Shown in pieces: positions 1-13,100 of a stretch of 64,000 nucleotides of DNA (position 1 is its first letter; each line of letters starts with the position of its first letter). The translations under genes and the position numbers were made by a program. The stretch comes from Paraspadella gotoi (Eukaryota > Chaetognatha): positions 6,697,632-6,761,631 of the forward strand of contig CM119271.1 of the NCBI GenBank assembly GCA_051294375.1. The letters run 5' to 3'. Under the pieces are notes generated by a model, which saw only the letters and a list, made by a program, of their open reading frames with translations, did not search any database and was not told the DNA's origin.

Positions 1-1160
1 GGCAACTGCATATCCCCTTCCTGGTACAACTACCTCCGTTGAGACAAGCCTTTTTGCACTGACGATGCAGTGACGTCTGACACAAGGGTCCATCAAATCC
101 CTCGGGGCACTTGCACCGAGACTGACCAACGCAAGTTCCATTGTTTTTGCACAGACATGGAGAGATTTCGCATTGTGTACCTCTGAAAGATATTGGACAG
201 AGGCAACGAGGGCCATTCTCTTCGCGTTTACATGTGCCTCCGTTCTTGCAATAGTTTTGGCACCTGTCAATGTTGCATCTTTTACCCGTAAATGAGGGTA
301 GGCAATCGCATCTGAGGTCACCGATTTCGTGATGGTCTATACTACAATTCCCGTCATTGTGACAATAATCTTTGCACGCGTCCGTGTCGCACTGTGGGCC
401 AGTCCATCCGGCAAGACATATACATACAGGCTTATTGGAAACGATCTGGCAAACTCCGCCGTTACGACAAAGTCCATGGCAAACGTCCTCTTCACATTTG
501 GGCCCGTTAAATGCGGGCGGACAAGAGCAACGTGGGGTGCCGATTGAGTTGGAAGATTCATCACGCTGACATATTCCGCCGTTGGCACAGAACCACTCCA
601 CACACTGCTCGCAACGAGGACCCTCAAACTTGTTTTGGCAATTGCAGGAGGGCCTATCTTTTTTCACCACGCAGTCACCGCCATTCTTGCAATAATTCTT
701 GCAAGGATTTTTGTTTTTATTTTGACATCGGTGTCCTCCAAATGAAAAGCGACACTTGCAATGAGGCTGGCCCAAAGCGTCAATACTGCACGTACCCCTT
801 TGGTTGCAATAGTTGAGGCACTTCCAATTTTCACACCTCGTCCCGTTGAATCCTGGCTGACAATCGCAGAACACTTGCCGTTCCGGTTGACTTGGCACAC
901 GGCATTGGCCTCCGTTGTGGCAAAGACCGTAACAACGATCATTCTCGCAACGAGGTCCCGAGAAACGGTTTTTACACTTGCACTTGGATCGACCAGACTG
1001 ATCCTTCTGACACGTGCCACCATTTTGGCACGGGTTGTCTTCGCAAGTCAGTCCGTCGGAAACGCAGACAACTACAGTAGAATCCGGCACGGCCCTCTTG
1101 CCCTCAGGGCAATTGCAGGAGGAGCCATTTTTAGCCATGGATATGCATATTTGATCAGGG
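1..1160 (-). other. LRP1: Membrane-proximal EGF stalk of LRP1 (about 10 EGF modules)
   Basis: Ten successive short EGF modules with repeated CxxxCxNGGxC, CxC and GxxC patterns follow the last propeller and its own EGF. Human LRP1 has six here, so the stalk is longer. The frame is open to the window edge; the transmembrane segment and tail motifs lie further left. Confidence 0.8.
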
Positions 1161-4100
1161 TCGCAGGTTGAAGGGAGACAATGGTTAATGAGATTCTTGT
1201 TCTGAGAATTTTCCTGAATTAAAATAATGTCGCCGATTTGTGTGAGATTCCGCAACAAGTAAACCGGGAGGCCAAAACCGAATTTGTGCATCTTGAACAA
1301 GTTATGCGTCCTGTCAGTGGTCACGTAGAGATGATCCTCAAACACACGAATGCCAGAAGGTTGATCGCCTCCAAGAGGGAAGCTCTTTACTACTTGGCGT
1401 CCGGTTCCATCGAGAGCAAGACTCTCTATAGTGCGCGCCTTAGGGTCGGCCCAATAAAGCCGACCATTGGGTCGATCTATGGTCAGGTCAGCAGGTCGCA
1501 AGAGACCTTTTTGCACTAAAATTTTCCTGCCCCTTCCGTCTAGGAGGGCGGCCTCTATCTTCGGGAAGTGGCCGAGGTCTATCCAGTACATCCAACCCCC
1601 CTCTGGATCGACGACTATCGATTCGGGTCGCGTCAAGCTTCCACTAACGATTATCTTTTTAAAGCGATTCTTGTCAAAAGTAATTGCTCGAATAGTTCGA
1701 CTGCCGGCCTCCGTCCAATAAACGATCCTGGATACCCAGTCAACGGCAATTCCTCTGGGATCATCCAATCCGCTGACGAGCGTCTGCGTCTCGTCAAAAT
1801 CCGAATCGTCGTGATCGCGACGACGACGTCGATCTCCCTGCATCTCAATCGGACGGGCTTGCTTGGGCGGCGGTATGGGCCGAAAGGAAATGGTCCCGCT
1901 GTGGTGATCCGTCCAAAATAACACGGGCCGATCTGGATCGGACATGTCCACATCGACGGAGGCGATCCGCGTCGACGCGTTCCCCTGAAACAAACGCGAG
2001 TAATACCCTCGGTCAAGGTATTGCGGGTTCAAGTGGCGCAGCTCGTTCTCGTCGGCAATTAAAAGGTAAGGCGGCGGTCCTTGAGCGCGGCAAGTCTTAT
2101 TATAATCTGCGGCCGGAGCTTTATCCAGTTTGATCTCAGCATAATCGGGTGCGCAAAGACAGTAGTAGCTGCCAATTAGGTTGATGCAGCGTTGAGAGCA
2201 TTTCCCGAAAATTTGACATTCGTTGATATCCACGCAGGCCGTTTTGCCGTCATGGGTGAGCCGAAATCCTGGCCGGCACTCGCAGTAAAAGCCACCTTCG
2301 ACGTCGACGCACTTGTGGTGGCAGGCGCCGTCGGCGCAGGTCCCGTTGTCGTTGCAGACGCGCTCGTCCGAATGGTCGGAGCAGTCGGAGAAGAGATCAC
2401 AAACGCGCTCCTTGGAAATGCATTCGCCCTTATGTTCGCACTCCCATTCACCGTTGGCGCAAGAGTGCGGTGGGGGTTCACAGTGACTCTCGTCGGACCC
2501 ATCGTCGCAATGAGAAATGCCGTCGCAGACGCGGGAGTTGGGGACGCACAGGCGCGAATCGCGGCATTGAAAGCGACCGGGGGGACAGCGAAGTTTCTCG
2601 CAGAGGCGCGGAAGTTCATCGCTGTTGTCGCCGCAGTCGTCGTCGCCATCGCAGCGCCACAAATTAGAGATGCAGAGGGTGTTGTTGCAGGTAAACTCGT
2701 GTTCCGAACAATTATGATGGCAGTTGAATTCGTCCGATCCGTCAGTGCAATCTGGCAAAAGAAAAAAAAATACTTCAATGTAAAAAGGGATACATAACGA
2801 AATGAGAAAATAAAATAATGCTGTTTTTCAAAAGTTGCAGAGATGTTTCGACATACATTAATCATAATATAAAAATATCCGCCAGATAAGTGGAAACAAA
2901 ATGTTCCCCGACTATCGGGAGAAAATAGAAGCGTAAATTGAGGAAAGAAAAACAAAAGACACCTGTATCATTATCGCATAACCACTGCTTTGGAATACAG
3001 AATCCAGTGTTATGGCATTTAAATTGCGAGTCTTTGCAAGTCGCCTCGCAGTCTTTTTCGTCGCTACCGTCGAGGCAATTACGTTCGCCGTCGCACTGCC
3101 ACGAGCCCTGAATTGTTTAAATAGGCAGAAAACTAAATTTAATAATATCATTTATCAACCTTCTCGTTTTGCTTTCTTATTGATTTACATCAAGATAAAA
3201 TAAATTAAATGAATGGGTAATTTTTATATTGTTGTACCAATTTCATAAAATAAAATATTAAAATAAACAACAATAAGGTTGACGCTTACCTGAATGCATC
3301 GGCCGTCGGTGCAACGGAACTCGCTTTCGCTGCAATTTCGAGGAACGCATTCATCCTCGTCCGAGTTGTCGCGACAATCGTCCTGTGAAAAAAAAAAATT
3401 ATTATTATTATTATTATTTTTAATATTATATTTTTATTTTTATTATTATCATTGTCGGGAAAAAACTTTCATGAAGATTCATCATCGGACTTTTATTCAT
3501 ATTTATTCATTGACAAGTAAAACGTCAACGTTATAATTATCATTTCCCGTGCGATCAGTTTGACTCACGTCATAGTCGCAGTGCCAGCGACCGGGAATGC
3601 ATCTGTTGTTCCTGCACTTGAAGTAAGTCTCTTCACAGGAGACTTCGGAGCACTGGTCCTTCGGTTCGTCGCTCCCGTCACCGCAGTCGTCGTCACCGTC
3701 GCAGCGCCACGACTCGGGGATGCACTGAAATTTTTTTTCAACTGTTAGGGGGCGAATCCCGAGTACCGCTAACGGATAATGATGAGTGTGGGCTGACACG
3801 ACACGACACGACAACAAATTAATGAGACGACTTGCGAAAAATATTAAAGAAAAAAAAACCTCAGCTTTCTTACCTTGCCAGTAGTGTTACACTTCATATA
3901 ATTTTCGGGACAATTGGCGTCTTTGCAGTTTTCTGGTTCGTCGGATCCGTCACCGCAATCTACAAAAAGAGTCAAATCGATAATATTAATGTAGAAATAA
4001 CGTTTTAAATTCAAATAAGTAGGACCAGAAAAAAAAAGGAATTATAATGATGACAAACCATTGTCGCCGTCGCAATTCCAGACGTAGGGAATGCACCGTC

Positions 4101-7100
4101 CGTTGTTACAGGGAAACTGACTGGTATCGCAAGAGGGAGGGTCGCAGTTGTCTTCGTCCTCTCCATGTTCACACTGCGTTTTGTTATCGCAGCGCCAAGA
4201 GTCGGGAATGCACTTGGGATTTTGATCCCGAACGCATTTGAACTGAAACATTAAATAGAATCCGATGGTTTAGTGCGGTTTACCGAAATATAAATTTTAA
4301 TCTTAATTTTTGTTATTCAGAAAATAAATATAGTAGATAAATACAAACTTTTCTCACATCGTTCTCTTTGCAAATCACATTCACAACAAAAATCCTTGAA
4401 CATAGATATTAGAAAATAAAATGGCTCGTAACTTTTTGTTAGTTACAATACCTCCGTCAGGATAATGTCAAATATTCAACAGTTACCGGATATTAAAAGA
4501 GAAAAAATTCAGCCTTTATTATTGGGTTAATCATTTAGAATTGAGAAAAAACGATTTTTTGTTTGTTTGGAAGACAACAACGCCCATTTTTATTTTTCTT
4601 GACAGAAAAATGAACGGGCATGTTTCGACAATAATGTTGGCCTTTATCAGAGAAAATTGGTGATAAAGAAGAAACTTCTAATTACTTCTTTATTATCAAT
4701 TTGCTCTGATAAAGGCAAACATTATTGACGGAAAAAATTGTTGTTGTTGTTGTTGTTATGCAAATAAAATTAAAAAAATCGTTTTCCTCGCTTACAAATT
4801 CAAATGCAACGAAAAGAGAGTAAAACAATGTCTCTCTTTACCTGAAAACGTGTTTATAATATATATGTCTATTTTTCACTTGCACCTCATAGAAAAACGA
4901 ATAATAAAACATCTTCAGTTTGTTCCCTCTCAATTTACGCTCTCGGTCTAACCTGATTATTCATGCAGGCGTAAGAATCACAGTTTTCCTCGTCCGATTG
5001 ATCTCTGCACTGAGAAACACCGTCGCAAATCTGTGTGGGTACAATACATTTAAGTGCGTCGTGGCACTGAAAGAGTCCTGGCGCGTGACATAGGTACGGG
5101 GTGCAGTTGGGCGGCTCGTCGGAATTATCGCCGCAGTCGTTCTGATTGTCACACTTCCACCAAAACGGGATACACTTGTAAGTATCTCGACAAACGAACT
5201 GAGAGGCCGTGCAGTTTGGAAGACAAGTCTTTTTGTCGGTAGCCAAGTAAAAGTTTTCCGGGCAAGCGCAAGTCCTCTTCCCGTCGGGTGAAAGTAGGCA
5301 AAGGTTGGTACAACCGCCATTATTCTCGCAAGGATTGGGTTTGTTGAGTGGCTTTTGTCTGCTGCTGTGTAGGACTTGGAGATCCATTGGCCTATGGATC
5401 ATGGTGGTAACGGTGAGGCGGCTCGTGCCGTGATATTTGTGCGCCCGCACGACGGCTTTCAGTTCCCAGTCGGACCAATAGATGTAATCCTCGAACATCG
5501 TGAGAGCGAAAACGTGGGGCAATTCGGTAGCGAGAACGATCTTCTGGTGGCGTCCCTCCAAGTCCGACATCTTGAGATAGTCTTCACGAGCATCCCCCCA
5601 GAACAGATTCTTAGTCACGTAGCAAATGGTGAGGGCGTTGGGCCATCCCACCGAGCTTGTCACAATGTTGCTTCGGTTGGTTCCATCCTACACAATTTAA
5701 AAAGAACAATAAAACAACTTCTCTTCTCGCTGAGAATCTCAGCTCACAACATTTCTCAGAAATACCCACCATGCCGATTTTCCCGATGTACGGTTTGTCC
5801 CCCCAGTCCGTCCAATACAGATAACCGCGATAAGGATCCAACACAATGGCCCGTGGTTCCCTTAGATCCGAATTGACGAGAACTTTCCGAAAGTTTCCGT
5901 CCAGCCTAGAAACCTCGATTGAATCAGTTCCTTTGTCGCACCAGTACAGATTGCGACCGATCCAATCCACAGCTGAAAAAATAAACGCACAAAAAAAAAA
6001 CCACATCTTATTCATGATTATTTATGATGTTGGACCAACTTTTGCTAATGATAATATATTTTTATTATATATATATCATTTTTCGGTAAAGGTTTTTAAT
6101 TTTTAACATAATTAATTCGAATGATAAAGTTTCATACGTAATTTTTCAAATATTGATCGAGCGGTACGTAATGTTAAGCTGCAAGTTAAAAGTAACGGTA
6201 ACCAAAAACTAACTCACCAAGCCCGTCGGGATTTTTTACGGTGAGTTCGTGGAGTATTTCTTTGGTCTTGAGATTCTCAGTGACGTTCCCACTGTAACTC
6301 ATTCGAGAAATGGTGGAGGCAGTGGAGGTTACATCCGACCAATAGATCATTTCTTCATGATAATCGAAATCCAGAGCCACAGCGTTGGTCAAGTCGCGGG
6401 CCACGAGTTTAGGATTCTAAAGATAGAGCCAAACTTCGTCAATGGGGTGGGTCAGAAGTTTGATTTGGGAACCTTTCCAAATGAAACTTCATACATTTCT
6501 GAGAAAACTTTCAATGGAGCAAAATTTTGTAAAATGGCAAGAAGCATTAGTAATTAATTTTTTAATATTTATTTATAGATAGGAAATGTCAAAAAAATTT
6601 TTTTGATTTTTTTATTTTTAAAAGCAGATTCAAATAGCTTATAAAAAGTTATCTACACAAAGTATAATTCTTTTTTCAATATTTTGATGATAAGTGGGTT
6701 AAAATTGAGAAAAACCTTAAAAAATCATCATCATCATCATCATCCGATAATTTTAGCAGTTTTTACTAATTTTTAGTAATAAAACATCAAAATTTTAGAA
6801 AGTTGTAATTATATTTTTTGCTTAACTTTTTAAGCTCTATCAGAATCAATTAAAAAAACTTAAAATATCCAAAAAAAATTTTTAACATTATATAGCAATA
6901 TAATAATATTAATTAGCGAATTAGTTCGGAACATTTTTGCAAAAAAATATTTTAACACAATAATTAATACCAATAATGGATTAGTTTAATGCTGTTCCCA
7001 TTGAAATCTGAATTTGGTCGGCTACCGCTACTAAAGACGTTGAAAATCAAAGAAAAGAGCAAAAAAGAAAAGGATCGACGTGGATAAGATTCCTCGTCTG

Positions 7101-10100
7101 ATTTGATGGCATAAACAACTTCGATAATTGGCAGATGAACCAGACTCACGTTTCCTTCCAGAGATATGGATCGAATGTAATAACGGTTGGAGACGAGAAG
7201 TCGAGGTTTTACTCCGTCCGTTTCGGTGACGATGCATCTTCGTTTGTCGAACTCGAGTCGAAAACCGTGGCCGCAGTAGCACTTGAACGAGCCAGGCGTA
7301 TTGATGCAATATTGAGAGCACGGCAGGTTTTCGCACTCGTTTATATCTGGTTAAAATTAGTAATTTAGTAAATTAGTAAAATAAATATTAATTCTTTAAT
7401 TTTAATTTAATCAAATCTACATAAAGACAGATATAAACTAACTAAACCATCTTCTAGTGGCTCCTCAGCTATTGTAACCATATGAAATTTCACTCTCTTA
7501 CATCATTTAATGGAGAGACATAAGAGGAATGAGAAGGAGGCTGAAAAGGAGAAATCCCAGTAATCCCACGAGCAAGAATTCGTTCAAAACTAGAAAACAT
7601 TTCTGCCATTTTCTGTTGAAATAAACCTCGCTTATAAACAATAAAACGTTTTCCGTACTTATCTCAAACGCAAAGAAAAGAAAGAAATAAAAGAATTGTA
7701 TTGATAAAACGCCATGCATTAATACAAACTTACCTTCACAAGAGACCGAGTCGTTTTTCAACTTAAACCCGGTTTTGCAATGACAAGAGAATCCGACAAC
7801 TTCGTCTTTACAGATGTGATCGCAAGGATGAGATCCTTGACATTCGTCCACATTACAGTCGTGCTCGTCGGAAAAATCGGGACAATCGTTGATGCCGTTG
7901 CAAAGAAGTTTCCGCGGAATGCAGAGATCGTTGGACTCGCACTTAAAGTTGTCGGCACTGCCGCAGACCTGGGCGGTGGCGCTCGGCGAGGCGGTGGTAG
8001 GACAGTGGACTGGATCTTCGTCGCTGCCGTCCTGACAATCTTCTATACCGTTGCATTTGTGAGAGTTGGGTATGCAACGACCGCCCTTGCACTGAAACTG
8101 ATCTTTGCTGCACGATTGGTAGGTGCAAGTGTCGGGTTCATCGGATTTGTCGCCGCAGTCGTCGTCACGGTCGCAGTAGAACGACATCCGGATGCAATGA
8201 TAGTTGGCGCACTGGTACTCGTCAGGTTGGCAGGCCAGAGGAGTGCACCCTTGCTCGGGATGCTCGTCGCTGGCGCGTTCGTCGCCGCAATCTAAGATTG
8301 AAATTAAACTTGTTACTATAATTTCAATACTAAAATAAATTTTTTTTGCAATCGAAGCTAACTAACCGTTGTCGCCGTCACATAGCCAGGTAGTCGGGAT
8401 GCATCGGCCAGTATTGTTACATTTAAACTCGTTTGTTTTGCACTGACGATGTCGACATCTGTCGTGTTCGTCAGATTTGTCATCGCAATCCGCGGCTCCA
8501 TCGCATGCCCACGACGCCGGAATACAGTGACTGTTATTGCAGGTGAATTGATTGGTGGCACAAGTGTAGGTGCAATTCTTTTCGTCAGACATGTCTCCAC
8601 AATCTGGAAAAGATTTTTAAACATTTTTAAAGTACATCTTTTATTTTTCTTTTCCCAAAATTTTACTTTCTGTGAACTACCAAAAGGAACGAAGGGAATT
8701 AATTACGATACCCGACCATATTGTTCGACGTTTTTTCATTCATTTTAAATAATTTTTACTTAACTTTTCATTAATTAGTTAAGATATGATATATATATTA
8801 GGCCGGAACAGGTTGAAAACTAGAAGTTCTCTCAAATAAATAATGGTTAAGTGACTGTTAGAGAATATGAAAATGAAAATAATTTTTAAAATTTAGTTTA
8901 TTGATAAGCGCACGGAAGCATTTAAAGATTATTTTATAACTATATAAATTTTAAAATTTTTTTTGGAATTTTTCAATTTTTTTTAATAGATTTTGATAGA
9001 GCTTTAAAAAACTATAAAATTCAGCCAATGATGATGATGATTTTTTAAGGTATTTTCTATTTTTAACCAATTTATTGTCAAAAATTGAAAAAATTGTAGT
9101 ACTAACTTTCATTTAACTTTTCAAGCTCTATAGAAATCCATTTTTAAAAAATAAAATTAAAAAAAAATTTTGTCATTTGTTAAATATTATATATATTAAG
9201 TATATATATTAAGTGCAACAACCCAATGAACTAATTCAAAAAGTTTCATTGAAAATCGATTTAGTACTAATAGTCTAATACTAATAGTAGTAGAAGGAAA
9301 AAAATTTTTTTTTTTTGGAGAAAACTAGAAGTTATAAAAAAGTGTTCAATTTTGGCCTGCCTTATTGTGTACCCCCATTGTTCTCAGGAGAACAAGGTCA
9401 AGGATTTATGCATTTAAATAAAATCCGAATCACTCACCATTGTCCCTGTCGCAACGCCAATTATTCGGAATGCATTTGGTATTAGCGCATCGGAATCCGC
9501 CAGAATCGCAGGTGGAAATGGTTTGAGACGGGCAATCGATCTCGTCGGAATTGTCCCAACAGTCGTTTTGTCCGTCGCAAATCCAAACCGGAAGGATGCA
9601 ATTCGTAGTCGTGTTGCAGGGTACGAAACCGTAGTCGGGGAGATTCGCCACTGGAATAACCGGACCCGCGACGACGGGTGGCCCGTGGCCAGACCCAGCT
9701 CGGCCCTCCCGTCCGCGACGAGCCGTCGCCACGTCGGAAGAATTACAATTGACGGACGGGCAGTCCATCTCGTCCGAAGCGTCGGGACAATCCCAAAGGC
9801 GATTGCAGCGAAAGGTGGCGTCGACGCACATCCCCTGTCGACATTTGAACTCGGTTCCTTCCTCGCAAGTGCAGTTGGCTTCGTCAGAGTGATCGCCGCA
9901 GTCGTTCTTCCGGTCGCAGAGGCGCGACACTGTGACGCAGCGATTCGTCGTGACGCAAGAAAAAAATCCCGATGGACAAACGCGCGTGGCACAAAAAGTG
10001 GGATCCTCATCACTTTTATCGTGACACTGTGATTCGCCATCGCAGGTCAGCGAGTAAGGGAGACAAGAGCCTTCGCGACACTCGAATTCGTCGGCGCCGC

Positions 10101-13100
10101 AGGTGACGTTGAGGCGATCAACGCACCTCTTACCCTTTTCTCCATCGGCCGAGACTTCGAGCAGGCGGCCTTCCCAGCAGCGGCACTCCACTTCACCCGC
10201 TGGAGTAACGGAGCACTTGTCAGAGCAGCCGCCATTGATCTCCAGACAGGGGTTGACGCTGCAGTCATCGGCGTCGCTCGCCACGGCCACGATACCCATC
10301 GGCTGACGCATGAGGTTTTTGGACAAAAAGGTCACGTCTCCGCCAGTGAACTTATTCACGCGGACAACGGCACGGAGAATCCAGTCGGTCCAGTAGATAA
10401 AGTCGCCGTAAACGGCGAGGCCGAATGGATGCTTGGGCTTGTCTCGCAAAACCACTTCCCGCTCTCGCCCGTCCAACTGGCACCGCTCAATCTTGTCCAG
10501 CCGGGCGTCCGACCAGTACAGCTTCTGCGCTCCGTGATCGATGGCCAATCCGTTGGGGACACCGACACGGTCGACGATGATGCTCTCCACCTTCCAGCCC
10601 GTCAAATAGGCCCGTTGAATAGAAGGTTGGCGTTCGTTCCAGTTGGTCCAATACATTCGAGATTCGCAACTGTCGATGGCGATGGCGCGGGGATGATCCT
10701 CCGATTGAAGGCGAACCACCTGAGTCGGTTCCGGAACATTATCCAGATCCTTGATTATCAGTCTGTAGATGGACGAGTGGGAGTAGGATGTCCAATAAAG
10801 TTCGCGCACGGAGGGCTCAAAGGCGATGCCCTCGACGCTTCCGACCTCCTTCTTCAGAGTTCTCAAATCGGTGCCGTTGAAGAAGACTGTTTGAATGTCG
10901 TGACGGTGGACGTCGCTGAAGAAAAGACGAGAGGCGTTGTAGTCGACCGCGAGCGCGATAACGTTGCGCATCGTCGACGACACGATCGGCTCCTTGGGGC
11001 TGTTCCGGTTCAACTCGGCGAACATGTGTAGCGAATCGATTTTAGTTGCCTTGGAGTACAGCAGGAAAGAGTCGAAATCTTCGCAGCGCCGCCCATCGGC
11101 CGACATCTTGCCGTGGGCGCAGTAGCAAGTCCCTTCCGTATCATTCGACAACAGGCAGAGCTCTCCGCAACCGCCATAACCGTTGTCTCGGCCGCACGGA
11201 GAGTTGGCCATCGCTGGTTGTCGGGCCAACCCGTAAAACTTTACGTCCTTGAGAGCGGGGCCAAGATCAGACTTAATAGTCGCGAATTCTTTTCCAGTTG
11301 CGCGGTGGACTCGCTTGATGCTCGAGTTGCCAGTGTTGCCCGCGTTTGAATCCGCCCAGTAGATAAATTCCCCAAAATTTGTAATCGCGAATGGGTCGAG
11401 GAGGGCCTCCGGGTCGGACAAAATCGTTCGTCGATCCTGGCCATTAAAATTGACCATCTCGATAGAGCGGGCGCGAGAGTCGACCCAATACAGTAGATCG
11501 AGTTCCATGTCGATCGTCATTGCGAAGGGATAGATACGCGATTCGTCGGTGGAATTGACAATCACCGAACGATCGGACCCGTCAAGGGCGGCGCGTTCGA
11601 TTTTGGGCGTGGCACCAAGGTCCGACCAAAACATGAGACCACGGTGGGGCGCGACGACGATGGCGCGCGGAGATTCCATATCGCCACTGACGACCACGTA
11701 GCGATGGCTCCCGTTCAGATGCGCTACTTCAACGACGTCGAGGTTGTTGTCGGTCCAATAGATATGCCCGGCGACCCAATCTTTTATCCAGAAAGAAAAA
11801 AATTTGAATGAAAATATAAAAAAAATATTAAAGGGAATAGTAACTGTTCCCTACCTATGGCCAAGCCAGTCACCATTCCGATTCCGTCGTTGATGACGGT
11901 TTCCCTCTGAGTCAAATCTCGTTTTATGCGGTTTATTTCTACGGCGTCGCGATCGACCCAGTAAATGTAATCCTCGGCTGCGGGGAGAGAATATAATTCA
12001 AAATGGCGAGTCCTGGACTTGAATCTGTTTATAATTATTAAAATATTAATTCTCTTATTTAAAATTATCTAATAATCTCTGCTTATTTGAAATACCTCGA
12101 AAAAGGATTACAAAAAAATATAAATGGTCTCGTAAATTCCAAAAAGAATTTTTAATCATTTTAATAATCTTTTTCATCTAACAATGAGATTACTAAAATA
12201 TTAATTAACTGTTATATAGTTATAGTTATATAGTTATAGAGTACAATAAGTATTCCCCGATCTAATACTTAAGGGAGTGGTCTTTTCATACAATTGAAAC
12301 ATAAGAGTGATGGAGGCCTTAAACCACCAAAGCCTGTCCAAAGTCAGGGGCAAGATAGCTTATTTATTAAATGAATGGATAATTTTTATATTGGTTGTAC
12401 CAATTTCATAATATATATAAAAAACGCAAAGTTAGTATAATTTTTTTTAAATGTTTATTTGACCTTAAATTATATAGAAGTGACTATTAATAATTAATTT
12501 ACCTGCGTAAAAGTCGATGGTTACGGCCATTTTGATGTGAGAAATCGTAGCGAGGGACGGCGTAGGTTCCGCGACTCCTGGAGAGCCTCCGTCGCTGTCG
12601 ACGGCGATACCTCGAATCTCAGTATCGATGGAGTACATCAAGAACGACGTAATCCCTTGACAAGTGGAATCGTCTGATAAAGAAGAAAGAAATGGATATA
12701 AATTTATTAAAAAAGCTTCTCAAGGTAGAAAAAAGAATTTTCCCTCGCTCACCATCGTTCAACTTGTATCCGCTTGTGCATTTACAAGTCCTTGTTGTCT
12801 CCGACACTGTTAGGCAGAGTTGCGAGCAGTTCCCGTTGTTATGGAGGCAAGCTGAATTGGGCGCGTCCGTCTTATCTCGAAGAGACCGATCGAATACTAT
12901 CATCGACATCACGTTGGCCGTGTTTTCTCTTATGACCGAAGATTCGATAACCGGCCCTTTTCCTTCATCGTCAACCGGAAGGGCGGCGTTGCGCAGGTTG
13001 ACGATCTTCTTCGTCGTTAACGAAGAGTAGAGAATGTCTGGGCCGCGCAGCGCCAAGGCAAAGGGATAATCCAGTGTAGCGTCGACGAGGCGAACGCGAG

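Larger units (their letters stand above)
2354..5217 (-). other. LRP1: LRP1 ligand-binding cluster IV (11 LDLa modules, multi-exon)
   Basis: Eleven LDLa modules counted across seven exons, equal to human LRP1 cluster IV. In contrast to cluster II, which sits in one exon, this cluster is cut by six introns, mostly at the DGDNG/DYD/DND turn or just after CIQ or CIP. It is followed by two EGF modules and the final propeller. Confidence 0.85.

Noticed and set aside
7507-7690. Hydrophobic extension after LRP1 exon 7733-8291 as a membrane span
   Set aside because: It is read-through into an intron; the donor GAAG-GTAAGT at 7733 joins in phase to the DINEC EGF exon at 7346.
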